Below the pieces are notes generated by a model that saw only the letters and a program-made list of their open reading frames with translations, ran no database searches and was not told the origin of the DNA. Shown here piece by piece: positions 1 to 9,982 of a stretch of 64,000 bases of DNA. Source of the DNA: Mycolicibacterium aurum (GTDB lineage: Bacteria > Actinomycetota > Actinomycetes > Mycobacteriales > Mycobacteriaceae). Every line of letters begins with the position of its first letter. Position 1 is the stretch's first letter. Both the position numbers and the translations under genes were made by a program. The stretch lies in NCBI GenBank assembly GCA_900078775.1, contig LT549889.1, positions 2,604,001 through 2,668,000 on the forward strand, in the 5' to 3' direction.

Positions 1-1
1 G

Positions 2-1201
2 GCCGGTGCCGCGGCCCGCTCGCTGGACAAGGTCGGCACCGTGGTCGCCGCGCTGGCCGCGGTGGACCTGGAGGCGACGATCGAGGGCCTCATCCTGGGC
101 GCCTACCGGTTCACCGATTTCCGCAGCGACAAGACCGCACCCAAGGACAGCGGGCTGGTCAAGATCGTCGCGTTGGCCCCCGACACCAAGGCGGCCACCA
201 AGGCCACCGTGCAGCGCGCCGTGGACATCGCGTCCTCGGTGGCGACCGCCCGCGATTTCGTGAACACCCCGCCCAGCCACCTCTACCCCGCCGAATTCGC
301 CGCGCAGGCAAAGGCTTTGGGCGAAGCGGTGGGCCTGAAGGTCGAGGTGCTCGACGACAAGGCGTTGGCCAGGGCCGGTTACGGCGGCATCGTCGGGGTG
401 GGCAAGGGCTCGTCCCGGCTGCCACGGCTGGTGCGATTGACCCATAAGGGCAAGGGCCGCAAGCCCAAGCGGGTCGCGTTGGTCGGCAAGGGCATCACCT
501 TCGACACCGGCGGCATCTCCATCAAGCCGGCCGCCAACATGCACCACATGACCTCCGATATGGGCGGCGCGGCCGCCGTCATCGCCACCGTGGTGCTGGC
601 CGCCAAGCAGAACCTGCCCATCGACGTCATCGCGACCGTGCCGATGGCCGAGAACATGCCCTCGGCCACCGCGCAGCGCCCCGGTGATGTGCTGACCCAG
701 TACGGCGGCACCACCGTCGAGGTGCTCAACACCGACGCCGAGGGCCGGCTGGTTCTGGCCGACGCCATCGTGCGGGCCTGTGAGGACAACCCGGACTACC
801 TGATCGAGACGTCCACCCTGACCGGCGCGCAGACCGTCGCACTCGGCGCCCGCACCCCGGGCGTGATGGGCAGCGACGAGTTCCGCGACCGGGTCGCCAA
901 GCTCTCCCAGGAGGTCGGCGAGAACGGTTGGGCCATGCCACTGCCCGAGGAACTCAAGGATGATCTCAAGTCGACGGTGGCCGACCTGGCCAACGTCAGC
1001 GCGTCCCGGTTCGCCGGCATGCTGGTGGCCGGGGTGTACCTGCGCGAGTTCGTCGCCGAGGACGTGCAGTGGGCGCACATCGACATCGCCGCTCCCGCCT
1101 ACAACACCGGCGGGCCGTGGGGCTACACCCCCAAGGGCGGCACCGGGGTACCGACCCGGACCATGTTCGCGGTCCTGGAGGACATCGCCCGACTGGGCTG
1201 A
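2..1201 (+). CDS. pepB: Leucyl aminopeptidase (M17), 5' end outside window
   Basis: C-terminal 399 residues of a cytosolic M17 leucine aminopeptidase, which removes N-terminal residues from peptides using two metal ions. The reading frame is open from base 2, so the start lies upstream of the window. The metal-binding segments are visible: [15 protein letters not shown] (about residue 163 of the visible part) and the family signature [13 protein letters not shown] further on. The position next to ephD matches Rv2213 (pepB) of M. tuberculosis. Stop is TGA at 1199-1201. No downstream gene overlaps it, and the next gene starts 108 bases later. Confidence 0.95.
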   Translation, partial: AGAAARSLDKVGTVVAALAAVDLEATIEGLILGAYRFTDFRSDKTAPKDSGLVKIVALAPDTKAATKATVQRAVDIASSVATARDFVNTPPSHLYPAEFAAQAKALGEAVGLKVEVLDDKALARAGYGGIVGVGKGSSRLPRLVRLTHKGKGRKPKRVALVGKGITFDTGGISIKPAANMHHMTSDMGGAAAVIATVVLAAKQNLPIDVIATVPMAENMPSATAQRPGDVLTQYGGTTVEVLNTDAEGRLVLADAIVRACEDNPDYLIETSTLTGAQTVALGARTPGVMGSDEFRDRVAKLSQEVGENGWAMPLPEELKDDLKSTVADLANVSASRFAGMLVAGVYLREFVAEDVQWAHIDIAAPAYNTGGPWGYTPKGGTGVPTRTMFAVLEDIARLG

Positions 1202-1309
1202 TCCAGCCCCGCCCGACAGGGCTGATCCAAAATTGGTGTCTCACGTGATCCCCGGCCGGCATTAGGCTTTTTGCTGACGCAATGAGCCGACCGGGGGACG
1301 GAGACTGCC

Positions 1310-1594
1310 GTGGAGGTCGACCCAGAGATCCTGCGGGCGTTCGCCGGCCAGGTGGACATCACCGCAGGACTGATCCGTGAGGCTGACGTCGGCACCAAGG
1401 TCGGCACCGGCGCCGACGGCCTGGACGGGTCGACGACGCAGTGGGCCACACGACTGGTCGGCGCACACGTGAGAACGGTCGTCGACGAGATCGCCGCCAA
1501 CGTCCACGAGATGGGGGTGGCCGTCCGCGGTGCCGGCGACACCTACGAAGTCTCCGACAGCGCCCTGGCGGGCGGCTTCCGCGGGATCTTCTGA
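1310..1594 (+). CDS. EspC-like small type VII secretion protein
   Basis: A 94-residue, mostly helical, acidic protein with no signal peptide. Its N-terminus (VDPEILRAFAGQVD) and overall form resemble the EspC/DUF2580 family of ESX-secreted proteins, which fold as helical hairpins and are exported by type VII systems, often as partners of larger WXG-like proteins. I chose the GTG at 1310. The next gene starts only 4 bases after the stop, so the two are probably co-transcribed. An EspG-like chaperone gene lies 2 kb downstream. Family assignment is by resemblance and not certain. Confidence 0.65.
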   Translation: MEVDPEILRAFAGQVDITAGLIREADVGTKVGTGADGLDGSTTQWATRLVGAHVRTVVDEIAANVHEMGVAVRGAGDTYEVSDSALAGGFRGIF

Positions 1595-1598
1595 CGCC

Positions 1599-2906
1599 GT
1601 GCTGCCCTCCCGTCCCCGGCTCGAACGTTGGAATCCGGACTCGTTGGCGTTCGCCGCCAAGACCGTGCGGGACGACGGCGTCGCCGTCGGTGAGGCGGTG
1701 AGCCGGATCCACACGAATATCGGCGAGATGCCGGAGACCCGGGCCTGGAAGGGCCCGGCGCACACCGCGGCCACCGAGATGTTCGGGCGGGCCAAGGCGC
1801 GGACGGCTGCGTTGGCGGAGTACACCTCCGCGATCGCCACCGCGCTCGAAAACGGTTCCGGTGCTATCGGTGCGGCCCGCACCGCCCTGCTGAACAAGGC
1901 CGATGCGATCGACATGACCGGCCGGTTGCGGGTGAGCGATCAGTGGGTCGTGCTCGTCACCGGCGGGCAGATGACCGCCGAGCAAGCCGCCGCCTTGGAG
2001 AAGCTGGCCCAGGCCGAACAGGTCACGGTCAACGGCTTGTTGTCGGCGGTCGGCGCGGCCGACGACAAGACAGCCGAGGCAGTGACCGCCACGGGCAAGG
2101 ACCACGGGTTCCAGACCCCGGACCCGGCCAGTCTGGACAATCTGTTTCCCGGAGTCGCGAAACCGAGCGACGAAGTACCCAACCCGATGGGCACGACCGG
2201 CCTTCTGCAACAGGCCATCATTCGAGACGCCGAGATGGGTCAAACCATCCGGGAGACCACGACGGAGACCCTTTTCGACCCTGCGACCGGGGAAGAGATC
2301 TGCACAACCACCACCACACACATGATGGACGGAAGCAAGTTCGTCAAAACGATCAACACCAAAGCAGACTTCCCAGATCGAGGGCCCCTCACCACCGAAG
2401 TGCACTTCGACAAGGACGGCAACAAGGTTTCCGAAACGACATCCGTCACCTACAAGGACTGGGCTCGGAATGGGTTAGGCGGGGTCAAATCGTCGGCGAC
2501 GGTGTACGAAGACGGCACGATCGTCACCCTCAGACAAAACCCCGACGGATCGCAGTACGGAACAATAGAAACACCGGACGGCCGCAAAGCGGATGTCCCC
2601 ATTGACCTTTTCGATCACCCCGTCATGAGTTCACTGAGCGCTGTCGCCGGCGAGCTTCCGGGCGGCAAGTACATGGGACCCGGTGTGGCCATTGCGACTT
2701 CCCTATGGGATGTCGCAGTGGCAGACTCCGGATTCGAGAAATGCGTGGCCGCTGCCGAGGGGGTCGCCTCTGTGGGCACGGGCGTCCTCGCAGGATTGGC
2801 GACCTCAGGGGCCACACCGGCGGTGTCCATCCCCGTGGCCCTCGTCGCAGCTGGAGGCGGCGAAGCCCTGGGAAACTGGATTGGAAACACGTTTTGTCCA
2901 CGATGA
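1599..2906 (+). CDS. WXG-like type VII secretion substrate with large C-terminal domain (possible polymorphic toxin)
   Basis: A 435-residue protein read from GTG 1599, four bases after the EspC-like gene. Residues 1-100 form a helical WXG-like region with an A-W-K-G turn near residue 50. The middle is rich in Thr/Asp, with RHS-like beta strands (for example VYEDGTIVTLRQNPDGSQYG). The last 80 residues are Gly/Ala-rich and hydrophobic and end in GNWIGNTFCPR. This architecture (export domain, spacer, variable tail) fits a T7SS effector. The stop overlaps the ATG of the following membrane protein (ATGA), as expected for an effector and immunity pair. The toxin role is an inference; no catalytic motif is visible. 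Confidence 0.6.
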   Translation: MLPSRPRLERWNPDSLAFAAKTVRDDGVAVGEAVSRIHTNIGEMPETRAWKGPAHTAATEMFGRAKARTAALAEYTSAIATALENGSGAIGAARTALLNKADAIDMTGRLRVSDQWVVLVTGGQMTAEQAAALEKLAQAEQVTVNGLLSAVGAADDKTAEAVTATGKDHGFQTPDPASLDNLFPGVAKPSDEVPNPMGTTGLLQQAIIRDAEMGQTIRETTTETLFDPATGEEICTTTTTHMMDGSKFVKTINTKADFPDRGPLTTEVHFDKDGNKVSETTSVTYKDWARNGLGGVKSSATVYEDGTIVTLRQNPDGSQYGTIETPDGRKADVPIDLFDHPVMSSLSAVAGELPGGKYMGPGVAIATSLWDVAVADSGFEKCVAAAEGVASVGTGVLAGLATSGATPAVSIPVALVAAGGGEALGNWIGNTFCPR

Positions 2907-3646
2907 GGACTTCTACGCGAGCAATATTGCTGTCACTTGCGCTCGGCGGAATCGGAATTTTTTTCGGGGTCTGGATAGTGATTTGGCTGCTCCGTGGCAG
3001 CTACCTGACGGCGCTGATCACCCTGTGCGTGACGATCTGGGCGTTCGGCTTCGCCGCATACCTGGCTTTCGCGAGCTCAGGCTCGGCGAGACCGCGAGCA
3101 GAATGGGGCGCCTCAGGCACGATTCTTCGGCCGCAGAAGCGCGTCGACGCCCTATTCGTAAGTGCTACCTTGTCGATTTTCCTGGCAACCGTCCTCTACC
3201 TGGGATTCTCGTCGCTCGACATGCTGGACTATGTGCCGTCGGGCGTGATGCGGGGCCTGGTTCCTGCCGGCTGTGTCGCCCTCGCGTTGTTTGGTGGCCC
3301 GACCCTGTATCGAATGTTCAAATACCGGGGCGGAAGCCATCTTCGCCTCGATCCACGGGGCTTCGAAGTGTGGGAAGGTCAATGGAATTCATTCATGGTT
3401 GGCACATGGGATGAAGTTGAGCAGATTCTGGATCAACCGACTCGGGGGGGAAAGCCATTCCATGAGGTGATCGTTTTTGCTCTCTCCAGAGGCCGCAGCA
3501 CCAAGCTGGTCGCCGACACCATTACCGGCAACAGCAACGCGCTCCGGGAGTGGGTGCGCTTCTACTGGCAGCACCCCGAACACCGCGCCGAACTCACCGA
3601 TGGTCGGGCGCTGAAACGCCTCGACGAGGAGAAGTTCCCGGCGTAG
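2903..3646 (+). CDS. Four-helix membrane protein, candidate immunity protein for the upstream effector
   Basis: A 247-residue protein starting at ATG 2903, overlapping the stop of the WXG-like gene by four bases. Four hydrophobic segments are visible: AILLSLALGGIGIFFGVWIV near the N-terminus, then around residues 37-60, 80-100 and 112-130. A soluble C-terminal domain of about 110 residues with basic and aromatic residues follows. I do not recognise a family. Translational coupling to a putative exported toxin suggests an immunity protein, and a membrane location would suit an effector with a hydrophobic, membrane-inserting tail. Codon use in the 3' part is slightly less GC-biased than neighbouring housekeeping genes. 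Confidence 0.6.
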   Translation: MRTSTRAILLSLALGGIGIFFGVWIVIWLLRGSYLTALITLCVTIWAFGFAAYLAFASSGSARPRAEWGASGTILRPQKRVDALFVSATLSIFLATVLYLGFSSLDMLDYVPSGVMRGLVPAGCVALALFGGPTLYRMFKYRGGSHLRLDPRGFEVWEGQWNSFMVGTWDEVEQILDQPTRGGKPFHEVIVFALSRGRSTKLVADTITGNSNALREWVRFYWQHPEHRAELTDGRALKRLDEEKFPA

Positions 3647-3648
3647 CC

Positions 3649-4371
3649 TCACCCGCCGATGAACTCCTCGAGGCACGCGCGCAGAAAGTCCACGTCCAGC
3701 GGCTCCGCATACCCGACTGCACCGGGGGCATAGAGATAATCACCATCCTCGGTGATCTGAATCCATTGCAGGACATGATCGTCAGATGTCAGCACCGTCC
3801 CGACCGCGGCGACATCACGTCCGTCGACAACAGACAGTGCCGCATCACGGGGCTCCGCGCTGGGAATCAGGAAGCCGAAGTCGTCATACTCCGCTACCGA
3901 TTCGGGTGCCACCGGCAGGCCGTGGGCCTCGCCGGTGACCACAACGCGCGTCCGGCCACCCGCACCAATCAACCCGGCCGACTCGGCGATCACCGACCCC
4001 AGCGCGTACGGCGCAACCCGGCGAATATCCACGACGTCCACGCCGTCGCCGTCGCGGCGTTGCACCGCAAAAAATCCCGATCCTCCGACCCGCAGAGCGT
4101 GTATCCGGATATCCGCGGTGCCCGCATCGGAGAAGCTCACCCGGCACTGCACGGTCGCGTCCGCCCGCACCAGATCCTCGATCCAACTGCGGACCTCACG
4201 AAGATCACCCTCGCCCAAGCGATCCTGGACCGGCGCTCGGCTCAACAACCAGAACGATCCGACCGGACGACTGCGACCCAGCGGCTGCGGCAACGCGTCT
4301 CGGCCATACAGTGCGCAGGCCGCCTCCAGATCGACCACCGCGATCGTGCAGACAGCCCCCGCCACCCCCAT
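3649..4371 (-). CDS. EspG-family-like ESX secretion chaperone
   Basis: A 240-residue cytosolic protein. The central strands RVGGSGFFAVQRRDGDGVDVVDIRRV and the following segment on metabolic-like Gly/Val strands resemble the EspG family, which binds PE-PPE or related ESX substrates in the cytosol and hands them to the secretion apparatus. It is convergent with the effector and membrane protein genes, with a 2-base gap. Its ATG overlaps the ephD stop (ATGA at 4368-4371), so it would be co-transcribed from ephD. The location next to EspC-like and WXG-like genes supports the T7SS link. The sequence match is weak and remembered rather than computed. Confidence 0.6.
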   Translation of the reverse strand: MGVAGAVCTIAVVDLEAACALYGRDALPQPLGRSRPVGSFWLLSRAPVQDRLGEGDLREVRSWIEDLVRADATVQCRVSFSDAGTADIRIHALRVGGSGFFAVQRRDGDGVDVVDIRRVAPYALGSVIAESAGLIGAGGRTRVVVTGEAHGLPVAPESVAEYDDFGFLIPSAEPRDAALSVVDGRDVAAVGTVLTSDDHVLQWIQITEDGDYLYAPGAVGYAEPLDVDFLRACLEEFIGG

Positions 4372-6134
4372 CAGCGCAGATTACTCCGCGCGGTACTGCG
4401 CATCACCTGCGGGAAGGCATGCGCCGCACCGTAGACCAGGTACGCCTCCGGCGTCACCGGGCGCACCGGCTTCTTCTTCTGCACCGCGTCCAGGATGGCG
4501 TTGGCCACCTTCTCGGGACCGTACCGGCGGAACGCGAAGCCCTTCTTGATCCGGGTACGTAACGCGTCGATCTCGGATTCCTGCCCGGGAAGGTCGAATT
4601 GGGTGCCGTCGATGATGTTGGTGTCGACCACGCCCGGGCACACCGTGGTCAGCCCGATCCCCGCCGGATCCAGCTCGGCGCGCAGGCAGTCGGAGAACAT
4701 GAACACCGCGGCCTTGCTGGTGGCGTAGGCGTTCATCACTCGGGTCGGCGCGTAGGCCGCCATGGACGACACATTGACGACGTGCCCACCCTCCCCGCGC
4801 TGCACCATCCGCGGCGCGAATGCGCGGCAGCAGTTCACCACCCCGCCGAAGTTGATGTCCAGCACCCGATCGTACTGCTCGGCCGGGGTGTCCAGGAACA
4901 TCCCCGCGTGCCCCACCCCGGCGTTGTTCACCAGAATGTCCGGGACACCGTGGGTTTCGCACACCTGCTCGGCGAACCGGTTCACCGCATCCGCGTCGGC
5001 CACATCGAGCCGGTAGCCGTGCCCGCTGCCGCCGGCGGCGGTGATCTCCGCGACCGTGGCCGCGGCCGCGCCTTCGTCGATATCGCTCACCACCACTTCG
5101 GCCCCCTGGGCGGCGAAGGCCAGTGCGGTGGCCCGGCCGATGCCGCTGCCGGCACCGGTCACCGACACCAACCGGCCACCGAACGGCCCCTGGTCGACAC
5201 CGACCCGGGCCCGGGCGAGCTCCCGGTGTGCGGGCGCCCCGGCGAGGTGGTCGACGAGCTGGGTGACCGCACGGGCCAGCTGCGCCGGATGCGACATCGG
5301 CGCCCAGTGCCCGGCGATCAGATCCCGGCGCCACAACCGCGGCACGAAGGACCCGATCTCGGCGAACGCGTAGGACCGCACGAACGGGTCGCCGGCGTTG
5401 ACGATCAGCTGCACCGGGACCTCGACACGGTGATCCGGCCGGGCCTGGCGCAGTCCGCGAAAGAAGTTGGCGCGGTACACCTTCATGCTGTTGGCGGCGT
5501 CTGCGGCGAAGGTCTCGGAATGATGGATCGCCGCGGGGGCGATGCCGTCCTTGAGCAGCCGGCGCCGCATCCCGCCGCGCGCGAACGCGAACCGGACGGC
5601 CGCCGGTGCCAGCACCGGCACCGAGAATGCCGCCATGTAGGACAGCCGGCCCAGCTGACTGAGCCCGCGGACGAACCGGCGCGGCCGGTACGGCCGCTTC
5701 AGCCCGTCCATGACGAAGCGGTTCAGGTGGTCGCTGCTCGGCCCCGACACCGAGGTGAACGAGGCCACCACGGACGCGGATTCGGGACGCGCCAGGTACT
5801 CCCACACCCCCACCGAACCCCAGTCGTGGCCCAGCACATGCACCGGTGCGTCCGGGCTGACGGCCGCGGCGACGGCCGCGAAGTCGTCGGCGTAGTGCGC
5901 CATGGTGTAGCTGGAGTAGGGGCCGGGCACCGCCGAGGCGCCCACCCCACGGTTGTCGTACCGGATGACCCGGAACCGCTCGGTGAGCAACGGCACCACG
6001 CTGTCCCACAGCACGTGCGAATCCGGCCAGCCGTGCACCAGCACCACCGTGGGTCCGTCCGGGTTGCCCTCCTCGTAGACGGCGAGGCGGGTGCCGTCGG
6101 CACTGACGACGAACCGTTCGGCGGTATCAGTCAC
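4371..6134 (-). CDS. ephD: EphD-type fusion: alpha/beta hydrolase (epoxide hydrolase-like) + short-chain dehydrogenase
   Basis: A 587-residue two-domain enzyme homologous to Rv2214c EphD. Residues 1-300 are an alpha/beta hydrolase: oxyanion region LVHGWPDS, nucleophile elbow GHDWGS with Asp, and a late His in AGHWAPMSH. From about residue 320 a short-chain dehydrogenase follows, with Rossmann motif TGAGSGIGRA, NNAGVGH, and catalytic Ser-Tyr-Lys in VSSMAAYAP...YATSKAA. EphD family members have been linked to lipid and mycolate metabolism. I used GTG 6134 because it begins the conserved fold directly and lies just downstream of the preceding gene's stop; the longer open frame upstream overlaps that gene. 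Confidence 0.92.
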   Translation of the reverse strand: MTDTAERFVVSADGTRLAVYEEGNPDGPTVVLVHGWPDSHVLWDSVVPLLTERFRVIRYDNRGVGASAVPGPYSSYTMAHYADDFAAVAAAVSPDAPVHVLGHDWGSVGVWEYLARPESASVVASFTSVSGPSSDHLNRFVMDGLKRPYRPRRFVRGLSQLGRLSYMAAFSVPVLAPAAVRFAFARGGMRRRLLKDGIAPAAIHHSETFAADAANSMKVYRANFFRGLRQARPDHRVEVPVQLIVNAGDPFVRSYAFAEIGSFVPRLWRRDLIAGHWAPMSHPAQLARAVTQLVDHLAGAPAHRELARARVGVDQGPFGGRLVSVTGAGSGIGRATALAFAAQGAEVVVSDIDEGAAAATVAEITAAGGSGHGYRLDVADADAVNRFAEQVCETHGVPDILVNNAGVGHAGMFLDTPAEQYDRVLDINFGGVVNCCRAFAPRMVQRGEGGHVVNVSSMAAYAPTRVMNAYATSKAAVFMFSDCLRAELDPAGIGLTTVCPGVVDTNIIDGTQFDLPGQESEIDALRTRIKKGFAFRRYGPEKVANAILDAVQKKKPVRPVTPEAYLVYGAAHAFPQVMRSTARSNLR

Positions 6135-6136
6135 GG

Positions 6137-6493
6137 CTATCCTTCGAGGTCTTTGCGCATGGCCCGGTCGCGCTCGATCCGGCGTCGGGAATCGTAGTCG
6201 CGCATACGCTGCGGATAGCCCACCTTCTGCACGTCGTAGACCGGAATGTTGAGTTTCGCGCTCAGCTTCCGGGCTCCCGCGTGCCCGCCGGTACGGCGCC
6301 GGGTCCACTCACCATCGGCGGCCACCAACACCACGGTCACCTCCGTGACGGTGGTCTGGGGTTCGACGAACGCCTCGACCCCGGTGTGGGTGGCGACCCA
6401 GTTACGCAGATACGCCAGATCGGCCGAACTCTGTTCCCGTGTCTGCGCACGCGATCCGCCGCGCGGCCGACGCCATCTGTCCAACAGTCCCAA
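6137..6493 (-). CDS. Conserved mycobacterial small protein, function unknown
   Basis: A 118-residue basic, soluble protein. It has a single alpha/beta core (TTVTEVTVVLVAADGEW) and a highly charged C-terminus (RRRIERDRAMRKDLEG). The start is TTG at 6493: a good GAGGAG ribosome-binding site lies 8 bases upstream and no ATG or GTG is suitably placed. It is probably the first gene of the operon that continues with ephD and the EspG-like gene, with two bases between its stop and the ephD start. I do not recognise a characterised family or catalytic residues. Confidence 0.7.
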   Translation of the reverse strand: MGLLDRWRRPRGGSRAQTREQSSADLAYLRNWVATHTGVEAFVEPQTTVTEVTVVLVAADGEWTRRRTGGHAGARKLSAKLNIPVYDVQKVGYPQRMRDYDSRRRIERDRAMRKDLEG

Positions 6494-6638
6494 CTGCGGA
6501 TACTCCTCTCACCCCTGTTTTCGATGGTGCCAGAGCATCGAGTCGGCAGTCCGTCACGACCGAGGCAGGCAGACATGACAGGATGGGTGAGCAGACAGCA
6601 TTAGACACGTGACGATGACTTTCGAGGAGTCAAAGCCC

Positions 6639-8393
6639 ATGGCAATCTCCGTCCAGATGCCCGCACTCGGTGAGAGCGTCACCGAGGGGACCGTCACAAG
6701 ATGGCTCAAACAAGAGGGCGACACCGTCGAGGTCGACGAGCCCCTGCTCGAGGTCAGCACCGACAAGGTCGACACCGAGATCCCGTCACCCGCCGCCGGT
6801 GTGCTCACCAAGATCATCGCGGCCGAGGATGACGTCGTCGAGGTCGGCGGCGACCTGGCGCTGATCGGCGAAGCGGGCGAATCTTCCGACGAGTCCTCGG
6901 CCGAGGAGTCGACCGGCAGCGATTCGGGTGACTCCACCCCCGCCGAGGAAGCCGAGCCGGAACCCGAGCCCGAGCCCGCCGAAGAGGCCGAGCCCGAGCC
7001 GGCCAAGCCTGCCGCCTCCGGTGGCGGCGACGCGACGTCGGTGAAGATGCCGGAGCTGGGCGAGTCGGTCACCGAGGGCACCGTCACCCGCTGGCTGAAG
7101 AAGGTCGGCGACACCGTCGAGGTCGACGAGCCGCTGGTCGAGGTATCCACCGACAAGGTCGACACCGAGATCCCCTCGCCGGTCGCCGGCACGCTGCTGG
7201 CGATCAGCGCCGAAGAGGACGATGTCGTCGAGGTCGGCGGCGAACTCGCCAAGATCGGCGATGCCGGAGCCGAGTCGGCCTCCGAGCCCGAGCCAGAGCC
7301 CGAGCCCGAACCGGAGCCCAAGGCCGAGGCCAAACCCGAACCGAAGCCGGAACCCAAGCCCGAGCCGAAACCCGAACCGAAGCCGGAACCCAAGCCCGAG
7401 CCCAAGCCGGCCGCGGAGAGCGCGCCGTCCGGTGACGGTTCGCCCTACGTCACCCCGCTGGTGCGCAAGCTCGCCGCCGAGAACGGCGTCGACCTGGCAG
7501 CGGTGAAGGGCACCGGCGTCGGTGGCCGCATCCGCAAGCAGGACGTGCTCGCCGCCGCCAGCCAGAAAGAGGAAGCCGCCAAGACGCCCGAGGCTCCCGC
7601 CGCGGCCGCTCCGTCGGCGCCGGCCGCCAAGCCCGCCGCCTCCTCCGCACCGTCACCGTCCCTGGCCCATCTGCGCGGCACCACCCAGAAGGCCAACCGG
7701 ATCCGGCAGATCACCGCCAAGAAGACCCGGGAATCGCTGCAGACCACGGCGCAGCTCACCCAGGTGCACGAGGTCGACCTGACCAAGATCGTGGCGCTGC
7801 GCGCGAAGGCCAAGAAGAGCTTCGCCGAACGCGAGGGCGTCAACCTGACGTTCCTGCCGTTCTTCGCGGTCGCGGTGGTCGACGCGCTCAAGGCGCATCC
7901 GAACATCAACGCCAGCTACGACGAGGACAGCAAGCAGATCACCTACTACGACTCCGAGCACCTCGGCTTCGCGGTGGACACCGAGCAGGGTCTGCTCTCC
8001 CCCGTCGTGCACAACGCCGGCGACCTGTCCCTGGGCGGTCTGGCCCGGGCGATCTCGGACATCGCCGCGCGAGCCCGGTCCGGGAACCTGAAGCCCGACG
8101 AACTGTCCGGCGGCACGTTCACCATCACCAACATCGGCAGCCAGGGTGCGCTGTTCGACACCCCGATCCTGGTCCCGCCGCAGGCGGCGATGCTGGGCAC
8201 CGGTGCGATCGTCAAGCGCCCCCGGGTGATCGTCGACGAGTTCGGCAACGAGTCGATCGGTGTCCGGTCGGTGGCCTACCTGCCGCTGACCTACGACCAC
8301 CGCCTCATCGACGGCGCCGACGCCGGTCGTTTCCTGACCACCGTCAAGCGCCGGCTTGAGGAAGGCGCTTTCGAGGCCGATCTGGGGCTCTAA
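6639..8393 (+). CDS. dlaT: Dihydrolipoamide acyltransferase (E2)
   Basis: A 584-residue E2 core of 2-oxoacid dehydrogenase complexes, the DlaT/SucB of Rv2215. Two lipoyl domains (residues 1-80 and about 137-215) each carry the lipoylation motif DKVDTE. A long Pro-Glu-Lys linker of EPEPKP type follows (about 220-260). The E1/E3-binding domain ([16 protein letters not shown]...GRIRKQDV, about 270-305) precedes the acyltransferase domain ending in the catalytic [13 protein letters not shown] chose ATG 6639 because GAGGAG lies about 12 bases upstream and the protein then begins with the usual [13 protein letters not shown]. In M. tuberculosis this enzyme also serves peroxide defence. It heads an operon with lipB and lipA, which make its cofactor. 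Confidence 0.97.
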   Translation: MAISVQMPALGESVTEGTVTRWLKQEGDTVEVDEPLLEVSTDKVDTEIPSPAAGVLTKIIAAEDDVVEVGGDLALIGEAGESSDESSAEESTGSDSGDSTPAEEAEPEPEPEPAEEAEPEPAKPAASGGGDATSVKMPELGESVTEGTVTRWLKKVGDTVEVDEPLVEVSTDKVDTEIPSPVAGTLLAISAEEDDVVEVGGELAKIGDAGAESASEPEPEPEPEPEPKAEAKPEPKPEPKPEPKPEPKPEPKPEPKPAAESAPSGDGSPYVTPLVRKLAAENGVDLAAVKGTGVGGRIRKQDVLAAASQKEEAAKTPEAPAAAAPSAPAAKPAASSAPSPSLAHLRGTTQKANRIRQITAKKTRESLQTTAQLTQVHEVDLTKIVALRAKAKKSFAEREGVNLTFLPFFAVAVVDALKAHPNINASYDEDSKQITYYDSEHLGFAVDTEQGLLSPVVHNAGDLSLGGLARAISDIAARARSGNLKPDELSGGTFTITNIGSQGALFDTPILVPPQAAMLGTGAIVKRPRVIVDEFGNESIGVRSVAYLPLTYDHRLIDGADAGRFLTTVKRRLEEGAFEADLGL

Positions 8394-8396
8394 CCG

Positions 8397-9308
8397 ATGC
8401 CGGGGATGGTCGTTGCGATCGCGGGTTCCTCGGGTCTGATCGGTTCGGCACTGACGACGGCGGTGCGGACGGCCGATCACCGGGTGATCCGCATCGTGCG
8501 CCGCCGGCCGTCGTCCGCCGACGAGGTGTTCTGGAATCCGGACACCGGTGAGTTCGACATCGACGCGTTGGCCGGCGTCGACGCCGTGATAAATCTGTGC
8601 GGCGTCGGGGTCGGGTCCAAACGGTGGTCCGGTGCGTTCAAGCAGAGCCTGCGCGACAGCCGGATCGGGCCCACCGAGGTCCTCGCCGGTGCGGTCGCCG
8701 ACGCCGGCGTCCCGGTGCTGATCAATGCCAGCGCGGTCGGCTACTACGGCGACACCCGCGACCGGGTGGTCGACGAGACCGCTTCGCAGGGCGCCGGTTT
8801 CCTTGCGCAACTGTGTGCGGACTGGGAGGCGGCCACCGCGGCGGCCTCCGCCGGCGGCGCCCGGGTGGTGCTGCTGCGCACCGGCCTGGTGCTGTCCCCC
8901 GGGGGCGGGCTGCTCAGTCGGTTGCGTCCGCTGTTCGGGCTGGGCCTCGGGGCGCGGCTCGGCGACGGGCGGCAGTACTTCCCGTGGATCAGCCTCGACG
9001 ATCAGGTCCGCGCCATCGAGTTCCTCATCGACCGCGACGACGTCTCCGGCCCGGTCAACATGACCGGCCCGGCACCGGTCACCAACGCGGAGTTCACCGC
9101 CGCGCTCGGCCGCACGCTCAAGCGCCCGACGCCCATGAGCGTGCCGGGCTTCGCGCTGCGCACCCTCGTCGGTGAGTTCGCCGACGAGGGCCTGCTGGCC
9201 GGGCAGCGCGCCATCCCGGCGGTACTGGAGCGCGCCGGGTTCGGGTTCCATCACAAGACGGTCGGCGCGGCGCTCGCCTACGCCACCGCCGGCGTGCCCC
9301 CGGCGTAG
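8397..9308 (+). CDS. TIGR01777-type NAD-dependent epimerase (Rv2216-like)
   Basis: A 303-residue protein of the SDR-like epimerase family often paired with SulA/YfcH proteins. The N-terminal nucleotide-binding motif is [24 protein letters not shown] and [10 protein letters not shown] follow, and the C-terminal part contains the family domain ([17 protein letters not shown]). No substrate is established for the mycobacterial members as far as I know. It starts three bases after the dlaT stop, so it is part of the dlaT-lipB-lipA operon, the same order as in M. tuberculosis. Confidence 0.88.
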   Translation: MPGMVVAIAGSSGLIGSALTTAVRTADHRVIRIVRRRPSSADEVFWNPDTGEFDIDALAGVDAVINLCGVGVGSKRWSGAFKQSLRDSRIGPTEVLAGAVADAGVPVLINASAVGYYGDTRDRVVDETASQGAGFLAQLCADWEAATAAASAGGARVVLLRTGLVLSPGGGLLSRLRPLFGLGLGARLGDGRQYFPWISLDDQVRAIEFLIDRDDVSGPVNMTGPAPVTNAEFTAALGRTLKRPTPMSVPGFALRTLVGEFADEGLLAGQRAIPAVLERAGFGFHHKTVGAALAYATAGVPPA

Positions 9309-9319
9309 CGTTGTCTGTC

Positions 9320-9982
9320 ATGGATTCCATCCGGTCCTCCCCGACGCCCCTGCAGGTCAGGCAGCTGGGCACGGTCGATTACCGCGAGGCCTGGGAGCTG
9401 CAGCGCGAGATCGCCGACCAACGGGTGGCCGGTGGCCCGGACACCCTGCTGCTGCTGGAGCACCCGCCCGTCTACACCGCGGGCAAGCGCACCGAACCGC
9501 ACGAGCGTCCGACCGACGGCACCCCGGTGGTGGACACCGACCGCGGCGGCAAGATCACCTGGCACGGGCCCGGCCAGTTGGTCGGCTATCCGATCATCGG
9601 GCTGACCGAGCCGCTGGACGTGGTGAATTTCGTTCGGCGCCTTGAGGAAGCACTCATCTCGGTGTGCGCGGGCCTCGGCGTGCAGGCCGGCCGGGTCGAG
9701 GGCCGGTCCGGGGTGTGGGTGCCCGGCACACCCGCCCGCAAGATCGCCGCCATCGGCATCCGGGTGGCGCGCGGGGTGACGCTGCACGGCTTCTCGCTGA
9801 ACTGCGACTGCGACCTGGGCGGCTTCGGCGGCATCATCCCGTGCGGCATCACCGACGCCGGGGTCACCTCGCTGACCGCGGAACTCGGCCGCCGGGTCAC
9901 GGTGACAGAGGTCACCGCCGCGGTCACCGAGGCCGTCTCGGACGCGTTGGACGGACGCCTCCGCGTAGCATTGCCGTCGTGA
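9320..9982 (+). CDS. lipB: Octanoyl-[acyl-carrier-protein]:protein octanoyltransferase
   Basis: A 220-residue LipB, which transfers octanoate from acyl carrier protein to lipoyl domains such as those of DlaT. The visible catalytic features are the substrate-tunnel segment [17 protein letters not shown], the conserved Lys in ARKIAAIGI, and the acyl-accepting Cys in IIPCGI, the Cys/Lys dyad of the mycobacterial enzyme. I used ATG 9320; a TTG at 9311 is possible. The stop overlaps the lipA GTG by four bases (GTGA), indicating coupled translation. Confidence 0.96.
   Translation: MDSIRSSPTPLQVRQLGTVDYREAWELQREIADQRVAGGPDTLLLLEHPPVYTAGKRTEPHERPTDGTPVVDTDRGGKITWHGPGQLVGYPIIGLTEPLDVVNFVRRLEEALISVCAGLGVQAGRVEGRSGVWVPGTPARKIAAIGIRVARGVTLHGFSLNCDCDLGGFGGIIPCGITDAGVTSLTAELGRRVTVTEVTAAVTEAVSDALDGRLRVALPS

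Noticed and set aside
4599..6197. 532-codon plus-strand open frame across ephD
   Set aside because: Shadow of the ephD gene, whose hydrolase and dehydrogenase motifs are complete on the other strand.
7290..7415. Tandem repeat array or CRISPR-like repeat
   Set aside because: The repetition comes from Glu-Pro-Lys codons in the dlaT linker. It has no spacers and is in frame.
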